A stretch of DNA of 64,000 bases from Vallitalea pronyensis. Lineage in GTDB: Bacteria; Bacillota; Clostridia; Lachnospirales; Vallitaleaceae. Of this stretch, positions 1 to 7,589 are shown piece after piece (position 1 is the first letter of the stretch; each line of letters starts with the position of its first letter). The DNA is taken from positions 887,001 to 951,000 of the forward strand of contig NZ_CP058649.1 of the NCBI RefSeq assembly GCF_018141445.1, written 5' to 3'. Under the pieces are notes generated by a model. The model worked only from the letters and a program-made list of their open reading frames with translations, had not been told where the DNA came from and made no database searches. The position numbers and the translations under genes are program-made.

Positions 1-2
1 AA

Positions 3-914
3 GGATGGAAAGCCATGGGACCAGATGATAAGGACTTGCAAATCTACGGCCTGCCTGTACTGGGTGATACAAGGGTCATCATGTATGATACCAAAATATT
101 CGATGATTGGGGTGTGGTGTACTTATCCGACAACCCAACACTTCAAGAGCTAGAAGAAAAAGCAGCTAAAATGACAGGCAAAAATCCCAAGACAGGAGAT
201 ATGAATTATGGATTGTCTTGGAAAGGTAAAGACTCTGCGGATACCATGGTAAATATCGCTGAATTAAAAGGCGGTTCATGGGGAGAAGGCTTTAAACCAA
301 ATGAACTAACCTTTAATTTCAATTCAAAAGCCTTTGTTGAAGCTTCAAACTGGTTATTGGATATGAAAAAATATGCCCCAGAAGGTATTGTAACGGGTCA
401 AGGTCTTGAAAAATGGGGAACAGAAAATAACAATATTGCCATACATCTTAGAGAATTTCCTGGTAATGTGATAAACTTTGATAAAATAGAAGGCTTAGAA
501 GGCCGCTATAAAATAACGAAATTATTCATTAATGAAAAAGAGGGCATGGGTGGTATGTTTGCTGGAAGTCCCTTTGTTATTGGAGAAAACAGTAAAAACA
601 AAGATTTAGCATGGGAATTCTTAAAATTCTCAAGCAGCGACTTCTATCAACAATTTATCCTAGAGGAATATCAACAAGTACCTTGTGTGAACTCCGCATT
701 CGAATGGGAAAGTATCAAGTCATCTGACAACATGACGGTCATGTTGGATTCCATGCAATACCTATGGACACCAAGATATCCCTATCGTGCAGGGCAGCCA
801 CGTTATATTCTTACGGATGCTGTAGAAAGATTCATGTTAAATGATGCCACAGTGGAAGAAGCATTAGCTGATGCTCAAAAAGAAGCTGATGATTGGGTAA
901 AATCTTTAAATTAA
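3..914 (+). CDS. ABC transporter extracellular solute-binding protein, C-terminal part
   Basis: The reading frame is already open at the window edge, so the N-terminus and lipoprotein signal lie outside; the ATG at 15 is internal. The visible ~300 residues look like a family 1 (sugar/oligosaccharide) periplasmic-type binding protein: a GLPVLGDTRVIMYDTKIF segment typical of the first lobe, then a MGGMFAGSPFVIGENSKNKD-type stretch and an ELAWEFLKF-like helix (here DLAWEFLKFSSS) that in this family precede the C-terminal lobe. It would capture a solute outside the membrane for an ABC importer. No permease gene follows; the gene ends in a terminator, so partners, if linked, lie upstream. The substrate cannot be told from sequence. 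Confidence 0.85.
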   Translation, partial: GWKAMGPDDKDLQIYGLPVLGDTRVIMYDTKIFDDWGVVYLSDNPTLQELEEKAAKMTGKNPKTGDMNYGLSWKGKDSADTMVNIAELKGGSWGEGFKPNELTFNFNSKAFVEASNWLLDMKKYAPEGIVTGQGLEKWGTENNNIAIHLREFPGNVINFDKIEGLEGRYKITKLFINEKEGMGGMFAGSPFVIGENSKNKDLAWEFLKFSSSDFYQQFILEEYQQVPCVNSAFEWESIKSSDNMTVMLDSMQYLWTPRYPYRAGQPRYILTDAVERFMLNDATVEEALADAQKEADDWVKSLN

Positions 915-941
915 TAGAAGGATGAAGTTGTAATCAATAAG

Positions 942-1027
942 AGCTGTCATAATGGTGGTCGTGTTATAAGCTGGAAGTGTCATATGATGCTTATAACATC
1001 CATCCATAAGGTGACAGCTTTTTTGAT
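942..1027 (+). terminator. Terminator after the solute-binding protein gene
   Basis: An outer stem AGCTGTCA (942-949) / TGACAGCT (1012-1019) encloses a second stem GTTATAAGC (963-971) / GCTTATAAC (989-997), and a run of T follows the outer stem. It is larger than a usual intrinsic terminator but ends the same way. Confidence 0.75.
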
Positions 1028-1059
1028 AATGCTGTTGATAGTCTTGTGGCGAGTAGTAC

Positions 1060-1126
1060 TTGACAATTAATGTATAAGGGTATATGGTTATATTAGCTAA
1101 AACTGATTTTAGCTAATATAACCATA
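1060..1126 (+). promoter_or_regulatory. Promoter overlapped by a perfect 20-bp inverted repeat (probable operator)
   Basis: TTGACA at 1060-1065 is followed after 17 bp by TATGGT (1083-1088), a plausible sigma-A promoter. Starting exactly at the -10, a perfect 20-bp inverted repeat runs 1083-1102 / 1107-1126 around the 4-nt centre CTGA. It ends 13 bp before the ATG of the Phd-Uma2 gene. It lacks a T tract, so it is more likely a protein-binding operator (or a leader hairpin) than a terminator. Phd/YefM proteins are known to bind palindromes over their own promoters, which makes autoregulation the natural inference. Confidence 0.65.
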
Positions 1127-1139
1127 ATGAGGTGAGGTC

Positions 1140-1850
1140 ATGTTACTGAATGCAACAGATGTAAAGAATAGTTTTGGTAAAGTCTTAAAAATGTTAGATT
1201 ATGAGGATGTTATTGTCACAAAGAAGGGAAAGGCAGTCGCTAAGATAGTGAAGTTCACAGAGTCCGTAAAAGATCATGGTTATATTAAGGAATACCCAGC
1301 TGAGTATACAGGGCAAGATAGAAAGGTAACCTATGAGGAATTTCTTAAGTTTACAGCTAATAGTGAGAATAGATATGAGCTCATTAACGGCGAAATATAC
1401 ATGTTGGCGTCTCCTAAAACAACCCATCAACAGGTTGTAGGGCAGTTTTATGTAGCATTTTACAAGTATTTTGAAGGCAAGTCCTGTACACCTTTTATTT
1501 CACCCTACGATATTACCTTAAACATTAAGGATGAAACCAATGTGTTCCAACCAGACTTAGGTGTCATCTGTGATTTAGAAGAATTTAATAATGAACATGA
1601 TCAATACATGGGTGTACCAGCATTGGTTGTTGAAGTCACATCCAAGTCCTCCCGGAGCAAAGATTATGTCAAGAAATTAAATAACTACATGTTAGCAGGG
1701 GTTAAAGAATACTGGATTATTGACCCCATGTACCAAAATGCCAAAGTGTATGGCTTTGATGATGATGAGTTGATCGATTATAGAGAGTATGAAAAGGGTA
1801 GTACCATCGCATCTTCTTTTTTTGAGGGATTGAAGGTAAAATGGGTATAG
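1140..1850 (+). CDS. Phd/YefM-type antitoxin domain fused to Uma2-family nuclease-fold domain
   Basis: Residues 1-40 (NATDVKNSFGKVLKML, then VIVTKKGKAVAKIVKF) match the N-terminal DNA-binding/dimerisation part of Phd/YefM antitoxins. Residues ~64-232 match the Uma2 (DUF820) family, a PD-(D/E)XK nuclease-like fold: TYEEFLKF entry, ENRYELINGEIY, QPDLGVI with D139, LVVEVTSKSS with E165 and K169, and GVKEYWIIDP. The acidic residues expected for metal binding are present, so activity is possible but unproven. Uma2 proteins are abundant in cyanobacteria and some Firmicutes, with unknown roles. The ATG at 1140 has GAGGTGAGG just upstream. The gene stands alone behind its own palindromic promoter, which suggests self-repression through the N-terminal domain. 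No separate toxin gene is adjacent. Confidence 0.82.
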   Translation: MLLNATDVKNSFGKVLKMLDYEDVIVTKKGKAVAKIVKFTESVKDHGYIKEYPAEYTGQDRKVTYEEFLKFTANSENRYELINGEIYMLASPKTTHQQVVGQFYVAFYKYFEGKSCTPFISPYDITLNIKDETNVFQPDLGVICDLEEFNNEHDQYMGVPALVVEVTSKSSRSKDYVKKLNNYMLAGVKEYWIIDPMYQNAKVYGFDDDELIDYREYEKGSTIASSFFEGLKVKWV

Positions 1851-1865
1851 GGTGACCAATTACAA

Positions 1866-1894
1866 TCATATTGAGAATCCACCAAGCATATACT
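1866..1894 (+). promoter_or_regulatory. Sigma-E type promoter of spoIID
   Basis: TCATATT (1866-1872), a 14-bp spacer, and CATATACT (1887-1894) fit the mother-cell sigma-E consensus (KMATATT, 14-15 bp, CATACANT) with one mismatch in the -10. It lies 78 bp before the chosen spoIID start. spoIID is a classical sigma-E gene in Bacillus, which supports the call. Confidence 0.7.
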
Positions 1895-1971
1895 GAATAT
1901 AAGAAGTTGGACAAGGGAATCATGTGCGAGAAATAGACATTCTTGTACATCATGCTGGGGAGGATGATTGT

Positions 1972-2910
1972 ATGCGGGAAAAAGTCATGACCATATTACT
2001 TGTAATATTAATCATATGTTTTATACCTATATTTGTAACAACCATGCTGCGAGGGATTCCCAAAGAAAAACAAGACAGTGAAGTGGTGGATACAACGGTT
2101 AGAGTCATGGTCAATGGTGAAGAAAAAGTCATGGCATTAGATGATTACCTTATTGGTGTAGTGGCGGCAGAGATGCCCTATAATTTTTATGAAGAAGCCC
2201 TTAAAGCTCAGGCTGTGGCGGCAAGAACATATACCCTCAAAAAACTAGGAGATTATGATAACCTTATTTTTTCCAACGATCTTCAAGCTTACTTGACGGA
2301 AGAAGACATGGAAAACAGATGGGGAACAGGTAGTTTTGCAAAATATTATAGTAAGATAAAAAAAGCCGTTGAAGATACCGCTGACGAAGTAGTCGTTTAT
2401 CAGGGCGACCTTATTGAAGCTGTATTTCATTCTACCAGTAGTGGTAAAACACAATCGGCGAAAGAGGTATGGGGTCAAGATATACCTTATCTTGTAAGTG
2501 TAGATAGTGCAGAAGATGTCAATTCACCAGAATATCTCCATAACAGCACCTATACCCTTCAAGATTTTACAAGTAAAATTAAAGCTTATGAAACGGATTT
2601 TCAGTTCTACTCTGCTGATGTTGCCAGTGAGATTCAGATTATTAACCGGACCCCCGAAGGTTATGTAGCCAAGATTCAAATTGGTAATAAAATATTAGAT
2701 GGGGAAGTTGTTAGAAAGTATCTGGATCTTGCATCCAGTAATTTTACCATAAATGTAACAGATGATCAGATTGAGGTCCTCTGCAAGGGGTATGGTCATG
2801 GTGTAGGTATGAGCCAATATGGAGCAGACAGCCTTGCACAGAAAGGGTATTCCTATAAAGAAATCTTAGAGTATTATTATACCGGTGCAGTGGTATCCGA
2901 ATTACCTTAG
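1972..2910 (+). CDS. spoIID: Stage II sporulation protein D, engulfment lytic transglycosylase
   Basis: SpoIID is a membrane-anchored lytic transglycosylase of the mother cell that trims peptidoglycan during engulfment, working with SpoIIP and SpoIIM. After a single N-terminal membrane segment (~residues 6-25) the protein has the SpoIID signature VVAAEMPYNFYEEALKAQAV, with the conserved catalytic-type Glu at about residue 67, then SSGKTQSAKEVWGQDIPYL and the C-terminal GYGHGVGMSQYGADSLAQKG. A longer reading frame opens at GTG 1924, but ATG 1972 has a strong GGGGAGG eight bases upstream and gives a normal 312-residue protein that begins just ahead of the membrane anchor. A sigma-E promoter fits upstream. 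spoIIQ follows, as in many clostridia. Confidence 0.95.
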   Translation: MREKVMTILLVILIICFIPIFVTTMLRGIPKEKQDSEVVDTTVRVMVNGEEKVMALDDYLIGVVAAEMPYNFYEEALKAQAVAARTYTLKKLGDYDNLIFSNDLQAYLTEEDMENRWGTGSFAKYYSKIKKAVEDTADEVVVYQGDLIEAVFHSTSSGKTQSAKEVWGQDIPYLVSVDSAEDVNSPEYLHNSTYTLQDFTSKIKAYETDFQFYSADVASEIQIINRTPEGYVAKIQIGNKILDGEVVRKYLDLASSNFTINVTDDQIEVLCKGYGHGVGMSQYGADSLAQKGYSYKEILEYYYTGAVVSELP

Positions 2911-3126
2911 ATGACATACAATAAAGATATATGCGTACACATATACTCATTAACCATAAAGCTATGTAGATAGGATTCATCGTAGCGTTATGGCAATGGG
3001 TATTTTTTTGTACTATTTTATGGGCAAGAAATTATTCCAATGTAATGAAAGAATGTGTTAGCCAACAGAAGGAGATAGCCTATATAACCATCACACCAAA
3101 AAATGTTTAATGGAGCGTATATTCAT

Positions 3127-3155
3127 GAATATAATAGGAAGAGTCTGGTAATAAT
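3127..3155 (+). promoter_or_regulatory. Possible sigma-F/sigma-G promoter of spoIIQ
   Basis: GAATA (3127-3131), 15 bp, then GGTAATAAT (3147-3155). The -10 fits the forespore pattern GGNNANANT exactly; the -35 differs from GYWTA at one base. It lies 68 bp before the spoIIQ start. spoIIQ is a sigma-F gene in Bacillus. The remainder of the 2911-3222 gap shows nothing I recognise. Confidence 0.5.
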
Positions 3156-3222
3156 ATAGACGTAACAAAAGAATTATGCCAGATATGGCTAAACATTTAT
3201 GAAAAATAATGAGGTGAATGGT

Positions 3223-4050
3223 ATGAAAATGAAAAATATAATTGCATACATAAAAAGGAAGCAATTCTATTTTGCTTTGTTCGCATGTTGTGTGACGATC
3301 TTTTTAATTGCAATTCTAGTATGGGTTCAACCAAAAGATGACGATTCTGAGATTGCTAACCTTAACAGCGATGTGATAAGGAATGCAGATAATCCAGAAG
3401 AATTACCTTCCAGTTTAGTGGACAACGATGAGACAGAATACAATCCCCCAGAAGATGAAGGTGAGCCAGATGCAACACCTACCAGTACAACACCTATCAC
3501 GATTAATGAAGAGGAAGTTGATGGGGAAGTAAGTGGAGAAGGGGATGCAGGCGATGATGCATTAGTAGCCAATAGTGATGCAACCAATGAGAATTATACC
3601 ATTGAAATTGCACCTGTTGTAAAACCAAATATTACATTCAATCCAAGTGAAAAGATGATTTGGCCTGTTAGCGGTAGTGTCTTAATGCCTTATAGCATGG
3701 TACCTATCCATTTTAAAACCCTTGATCAATATAAGGTTAATCCAGCAATGTATATTGCATCAGATGTTGGAGGACAGGTTGTAGTAGCAGCTGAAGGTAT
3801 CGTAGAGTCCATAACCAATGAGCCTGAGACAGGTATCACCGTGACCATTTATCATGGTAGTGGGTATAAAACCATTTATGGTCAGTTAGGAGAAGCATTA
3901 GCTGTTAAAGAAGGCGACCTTGTGAAGAAGGGACAGTTACTTGGTGTTGTTGAAAAACCTACCAAATACCATGTTCTATTAGATTCACATGTCTATTTCA
4001 AAGTACTGAGTAATGAAAAATCCATTGATCCAACAACGTTAATAGAATAG
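3223..4050 (+). CDS. spoIIQ: SpoIIQ-like forespore protein with degenerate LytM/M23 domain
   Basis: SpoIIQ sits in the forespore membrane and binds mother-cell SpoIIIAH to form the channel-like engulfment complex. Here a short basic N-terminus and one membrane segment (FALFACCVTIFLIAILVWV) precede an acidic, low-complexity linker of about 100 residues and a C-terminal M23/LytM fold (from MIWPVSGSVLMPYS to HVYFKVLSNEKSIDP). The first metal ligands of M23 (H...GxD) are not seen: the matching place reads NPAMYIASDVGG. Only the late H-x-x-F segment survives, so it is probably not a peptidase, like B. subtilis SpoIIQ and unlike several clostridial ones. ATG 3223 is preferred over 3199 because GAGGTG lies six bases upstream. 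The neighbour is spoIID. Confidence 0.88.
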   Translation: MKMKNIIAYIKRKQFYFALFACCVTIFLIAILVWVQPKDDDSEIANLNSDVIRNADNPEELPSSLVDNDETEYNPPEDEGEPDATPTSTTPITINEEEVDGEVSGEGDAGDDALVANSDATNENYTIEIAPVVKPNITFNPSEKMIWPVSGSVLMPYSMVPIHFKTLDQYKVNPAMYIASDVGGQVVVAAEGIVESITNEPETGITVTIYHGSGYKTIYGQLGEALAVKEGDLVKKGQLLGVVEKPTKYHVLLDSHVYFKVLSNEKSIDPTTLIE

Positions 4051-4071
4051 CGCATGCTTTATGATAGTAGG

Positions 4072-4099
4072 AGCCTCTCACAAGAGAGGCTTTCGTTTT
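4072..4099 (+). terminator. Terminator after spoIIQ
   Basis: AGCCTCTC (4072-4079) / GAGAGGCT (4084-4091) with a 4-nt loop, followed by TTCGTTTTG. Confidence 0.85.
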
Positions 4100-4176
4100 G
4101 TACATAAATGATGTTGCGTAGGGTATCTCAAGTAGGTATAATATGAGAAGGTATTGAACGTAGAAAGGATGACATT

Positions 4177-5205
4177 ATGAAAAAAATCATGGTGGTTTTG
4201 ATGGTTTGCTTGATGGTTTTAAATGGATGTACCAAAGACAATACACAAGACTATACCAAGGTATCCAATCAGACATATTTACTGGGAACGCTGGTGAAAG
4301 TAACCGTTTATGGTAAAGATGTGTCTAAGGAGGTCTTTAATGGGGCTTTTGATATCATTAAAAATATAGAGGCTACAGTGAGTAAGAATGAGGATAACAG
4401 CGAAGTTAGTCAGATTAATAAGGGTCAGGAAATAAGCTTATCTGAATCCACTTATAAGATTATTGAAAAGGGACTGTATTATTCTCAGGTTTCTAAAGGG
4501 AAATTTGATATTACCATTGCCCCATTGGTTAACCTGTGGGGGATTGGCACAAAAAATGCAAAAGTACCAAGCCATGAAGAGATTCAAGAAGCCATTAAGA
4601 AAATTAATTATAAACACATTACACTGGATCAAAAGACCAACAAAATTCAGATACATCAACCCATTGAATTGGACCTTGGTGCAATAGCGAAAGGTTATGT
4701 AGCTGATGAAGTATCAGCCTATCTCATGGAGCATAATATGGGGCATGCCATCATTAATCTGGGTGGTAATATTTTAACTGTTGGGGAAAAACCCGATGGC
4801 AGTTCTTGGAAGATTGGCATTCAGAACCCATTTGATGCAAGAGGAACGAAACTTGGTGTGGTGACCATTGGGCAAAAGTCTGTGGTCACATCGGGTATCT
4901 ACGAACGTTATCTTGAAGAAGGTGACAAACAATATCACCATATTCTTGATCCCTTTACAGGTTATCCAGTAGAGAATGAGCTGGCAAGTGTGTCCATTAT
5001 ATCCAATTTATCTATTGATGGGGACGGCTTATCCACGGTAGTTTTCTCTATGGGGCTAGAGGAAGGGTTTGATTTTATAGAAGGACTAGATGAGGTGGAT
5101 GCTATATTTGTTACAAAAGATAAAGAGGTCTATCTTACATCTGGCGCTGATGAGATATTTATGCTTACTCATGAGGACTTTAAAAAGAAGCAGATGAAGA
5201 AGTAA
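4177..5205 (+). CDS. apbE: FAD:protein FMN transferase lipoprotein (ApbE)
   Basis: ApbE cleaves FAD and links FMN covalently to Thr or Ser of target flavoproteins outside the membrane, using Mg2+. The protein starts with a lipoprotein signal ending in the lipobox LNGC (Cys18), so it is anchored on the outer face. Conserved ApbE parts follow: LGTLVKVTVYG, PLVNLWGIG, the ELDLGAIAKGYVADEV flavin-binding stretch, INLGGNI, QYHHILDPFTGYPV and the DGLSTVVFSMG metal-binding end. Length (342) is normal for the family. It has its own ribosome binding site (AGAAAGGATGAC) and lies between a terminator and a convergent hairpin, so it is probably a single-gene unit. A candidate target is the minus-strand lipoprotein at 7590-8471. 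Confidence 0.95.
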   Translation: MKKIMVVLMVCLMVLNGCTKDNTQDYTKVSNQTYLLGTLVKVTVYGKDVSKEVFNGAFDIIKNIEATVSKNEDNSEVSQINKGQEISLSESTYKIIEKGLYYSQVSKGKFDITIAPLVNLWGIGTKNAKVPSHEEIQEAIKKINYKHITLDQKTNKIQIHQPIELDLGAIAKGYVADEVSAYLMEHNMGHAIINLGGNILTVGEKPDGSSWKIGIQNPFDARGTKLGVVTIGQKSVVTSGIYERYLEEGDKQYHHILDPFTGYPVENELASVSIISNLSIDGDGLSTVVFSMGLEEGFDFIEGLDEVDAIFVTKDKEVYLTSGADEIFMLTHEDFKKKQMKK

Positions 5206-5243
5206 TAAAAAATGAAAGGCTAAGGTAAGCCAAATAGATAACA

Positions 5244-5292
5244 TGGCAGCTAATAAAGGGTTTTTTATAAAGAAAAATCCCTAACCTAGCCA
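5244..5292. terminator. Probable bidirectional terminator between apbE and trmO
   Basis: A broken hairpin pairs TGGC/GCCA, CTA/TAG-type and AGGG/CCCT blocks across 5244-5292, with T-rich and A-rich runs in the inner part, so U-rich RNA appears on both strands. It sits between two convergent genes. Confidence 0.5.
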
Positions 5293-5383
5293 TATGGCAC
5301 TAGAATAGAGATTTTTTACTTCCTATCGTTGTTAATTTTCTAAGCATACTTATATTGGTATTGATAGAGGTACACATAAAGAC

Positions 5384-5872
5384 TTAATCATTGAAAGTAA
5401 ATTCACTTCCCCAATCAAATGTTGCGGAATCTTCATAGTACTCTGGCCAATGAGAACACCAATGAGGGACTGATACATCCTTGATTCTGTCTACCGATGG
5501 TTGGTAAGGCTTCATATCTAAAACCGGTGTACCGTTATCAGCATCAATATAAGCCAATTGGATACTACCTTTATGGTGGTCAATATTGATGACTTGGCAA
5601 GCTGTTAGCGCTATCGGGTTGGGTCGAATGGGTGATCGGGTGGCAAATACACCAAGCTTATCCGGTGCTGCTTTATAAGGTTTATCCATATCAACAATTG
5701 CTCTAGAAGATTCTTCGTCAAAGTTATGACACCACCATAGAATGTTCATATGGCTAAAGCCTTCAACCCCTTCCAGTGCAGGGATATACTTGGGATTAAG
5801 ATCAATAAAATAGTGTTGATCCTCAATCCGTACTGTACCAATGGCTTCAAGTGTAAAGGTATTCTTATGCAT
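5384..5872 (-). CDS. trmO: tRNA (N6-threonylcarbamoyladenosine37-N6)-methyltransferase, TrmO family
   Basis: TrmO (formerly YaeB/TsaA, UPF0066) uses SAM to methylate t6A37 in tRNAs reading ACY codons. It is a small beta-barrel enzyme outside the usual Rossmann methyltransferases. The family signature GVFATRSPIRPNPIALT is intact, as are the N-terminal EAIGTVRIEDQ strand and the YIDADNGTPVLDMKPYQPS segment that closes the barrel. At 162 residues it is a minimal, barrel-only version without the C-terminal extension of the E. coli enzyme. Several archaeal and Firmicute relatives are of this size. The ATG has CAAGGAGG upstream on the minus strand. It is transcribed alone and converges on apbE. Confidence 0.88.
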   Translation of the reverse strand: MHKNTFTLEAIGTVRIEDQHYFIDLNPKYIPALEGVEGFSHMNILWWCHNFDEESSRAIVDMDKPYKAAPDKLGVFATRSPIRPNPIALTACQVINIDHHKGSIQLAYIDADNGTPVLDMKPYQPSVDRIKDVSVPHWCSHWPEYYEDSATFDWGSEFTFND

Positions 5873-6127
5873 ATTGTTCCTCCTTGTTTAATAAATCCTT
5901 ATATGGGTTACTGCTATTATTGTACATGGAATGAGGATATTTTTCTTAAATAATGTTGCTGGAATGGGAGGCATTTCAACAGGGGAATGGCATGTATTTA
6001 ACATATCTTGCTACTTATAAAAATTTTTCTTTTGAGGATACGCTTTCAGGGGTATTTGTGTTAAGATAGCTATAAGAGGGCAATAAGAAAATAACGGAAA
6101 CAAAATGATGATGTTAGGGTGATGACA

Positions 6128-6652
6128 ATGGAATTTATTAAGATTACTGAACAATCCTTTCAACTGGTTGGTATGAATTTTTATGGGGACCCTTTTGAGA
6201 ATAAATCAGCATGGGAAGAAGAGAACGGTATAGGTGAACTCTGGAGAAGATTTATGAAGTTTTACCTAGCTCATGAAGACGCTATAAAACAACAAATAAA
6301 TAAACATGAATTTATTGAAATACACTTAACAAATGATGAGACGAAAGAAAAAGGTCTCTATGAAATTTTTGTTGGTACACAGGTGAAAGAATTTGAAGCT
6401 ATACCGGAGGCGTGTGTTGCTAAGCAATTACCGTTAAGGGCATATGCTGTTTTTTCTGTAAAAGGAGATGAAATAGCATCCGACTGGTATCATTACATGC
6501 ATCATGAGTGGCAACCTACCTCTGGTTATAACATAATCGAATCTTATTCCATGATTTTGTATGATGAACACTTTAAAGGTATGGACCAGTTAGATGAGTC
6601 CATTGTGTATGCCTATGTACCTCTCGTTAGGGATGATGCCTGTGATGCATAA
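6128..6652 (+). CDS. GyrI-like small-molecule-binding domain protein
   Basis: This matches the GyrI-like/AraC effector-binding fold found alone in GyrI and SbmC and as the ligand domain of BmrR and Rob. The supporting text is the ACVAKQLPLRAYAVFSVKG strand and the terminal SIVYAYVPLV strand with the preceding acidic loop. There is no DNA-binding domain. The frame is open from GTG 6119, but ATG 6128 is spaced properly from AGGGTG. It is overlapped at its 3' end by an AraC-type regulator that carries its own GyrI-like domain, so the two are probably co-transcribed and may sense the same kind of hydrophobic ligand. The ligand is unknown. Confidence 0.65.
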   Translation: MEFIKITEQSFQLVGMNFYGDPFENKSAWEEENGIGELWRRFMKFYLAHEDAIKQQINKHEFIEIHLTNDETKEKGLYEIFVGTQVKEFEAIPEACVAKQLPLRAYAVFSVKGDEIASDWYHYMHHEWQPTSGYNIIESYSMILYDEHFKGMDQLDESIVYAYVPLVRDDACDA

Positions 6653-7463
6653 TCGTAATATGGATACCATGTATCAAGCAACGGAGTATATAGAGCAACA
6701 TTTAATGGATCACATAAGCATTGATGATGTGGCTTCGGAAGTGGGGTATTCACTGTTTCATTTTTCAAGGTTGTTTAATCAGTACATTGGCCATAGTCCT
6801 TATGATTACTTGATAAGAAGACGATTAACAGAAGCAGCCAAAGTCATCTTGGATACGCAACAATCCATTATGGCTATCAGCCTTGATTATGGGTTTAATA
6901 CAGCCGTTTCTTTTTCTAGAGCATTCAAAAAAATGTTCGGTATAGCTCCTGTTCAGTTAAGGCGTAATAAAGCACCACTTATGCATCATAAGGAAGCAGT
7001 CACTTATGACTATATTCAGCATATTAATCATACTTTGATAAAAGTACCAGTAATAAGACAACTGGAAGCATTCTATGTATTAGGTCGAGTTCAGTGGGGT
7101 AAAGAACCTTCTTGTGAGGCAGATCATACAACCTATGACCATAAAATAAGTTTTTTCCCCCAAGTTTCTAGAAAGAATAGTCCTTATAAGATGGTTGGTC
7201 ATAAAACCGACCAAATAGCAAGTACACCTGGGGATTATATCTTAAAACATATACCACAAGGGTATTCTGCCGAATTCACCCATATGGGTTCAGAAGATGT
7301 GCTGTCTATGACCTATGATTATATTTTCCAGACATGGTTACCAAAAACAACCTATGAACTTGCGGATGACTATGTGATTGAACAATACATGCTAGAGGAT
7401 AACAGGCCATGCATTAGAGTATATGTACCCATTCTAGGGCTTTGGAAAAAACATAAGCTTTAA
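6645..7463 (+). CDS. AraC-family transcriptional regulator with C-terminal GyrI-like effector domain
   Basis: Residues ~5-105 form an AraC/XylS double helix-turn-helix (DDVASEVGYSLFHFSRLF, then SIMAISLDYGFNTAVSFSRA and FKKMFGIAPVQLRR). The rest (~115-272) is a GyrI-like ligand-binding domain ending VYVPILGLWKK. This order, DNA-binding first and ligand domain last, is that of Rob and similar multidrug or stress regulators. The start is uncertain: the frame is open from 6594, ATG 6645 overlaps the stop of the previous gene and suggests translational coupling, and ATG 6660 is also possible. No ribosome binding site is decisive. Targets are unknown; no efflux gene adjoins. Confidence 0.85.
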   Translation: MHNRNMDTMYQATEYIEQHLMDHISIDDVASEVGYSLFHFSRLFNQYIGHSPYDYLIRRRLTEAAKVILDTQQSIMAISLDYGFNTAVSFSRAFKKMFGIAPVQLRRNKAPLMHHKEAVTYDYIQHINHTLIKVPVIRQLEAFYVLGRVQWGKEPSCEADHTTYDHKISFFPQVSRKNSPYKMVGHKTDQIASTPGDYILKHIPQGYSAEFTHMGSEDVLSMTYDYIFQTWLPKTTYELADDYVIEQYMLEDNRPCIRVYVPILGLWKKHKL

Positions 7464-7503
7464 TGGTTGATCATTTGGTGTAAGCACGATTTTTAATATA
7501 CTT

Positions 7504-7540
7504 AAGCCCGTTATTCCAACGAAGGAACAACGGGCTTTGT
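7504..7540. terminator. Bidirectional terminator between the AraC gene and the minus-strand lipoprotein gene
   Basis: A 14-bp stem with one mismatch (7504-7517 / 7524-7537) around AACGAA, with T-rich sequence on the plus side and A-rich on the other. It lies between convergent genes. Confidence 0.8.
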
Positions 7541-7589
7541 TGATAAGTGAATAAGCGAAATTAAATTCTACCGTTTTATTCGGATTAAA

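Noticed and set aside
1083..1126. Perfect palindrome before the Phd-Uma2 gene as a terminator of the upstream gene
   Set aside because: It lacks a T tract on either side, overlaps a promoter -10, and the upstream gene has its own terminator at 942-1027.
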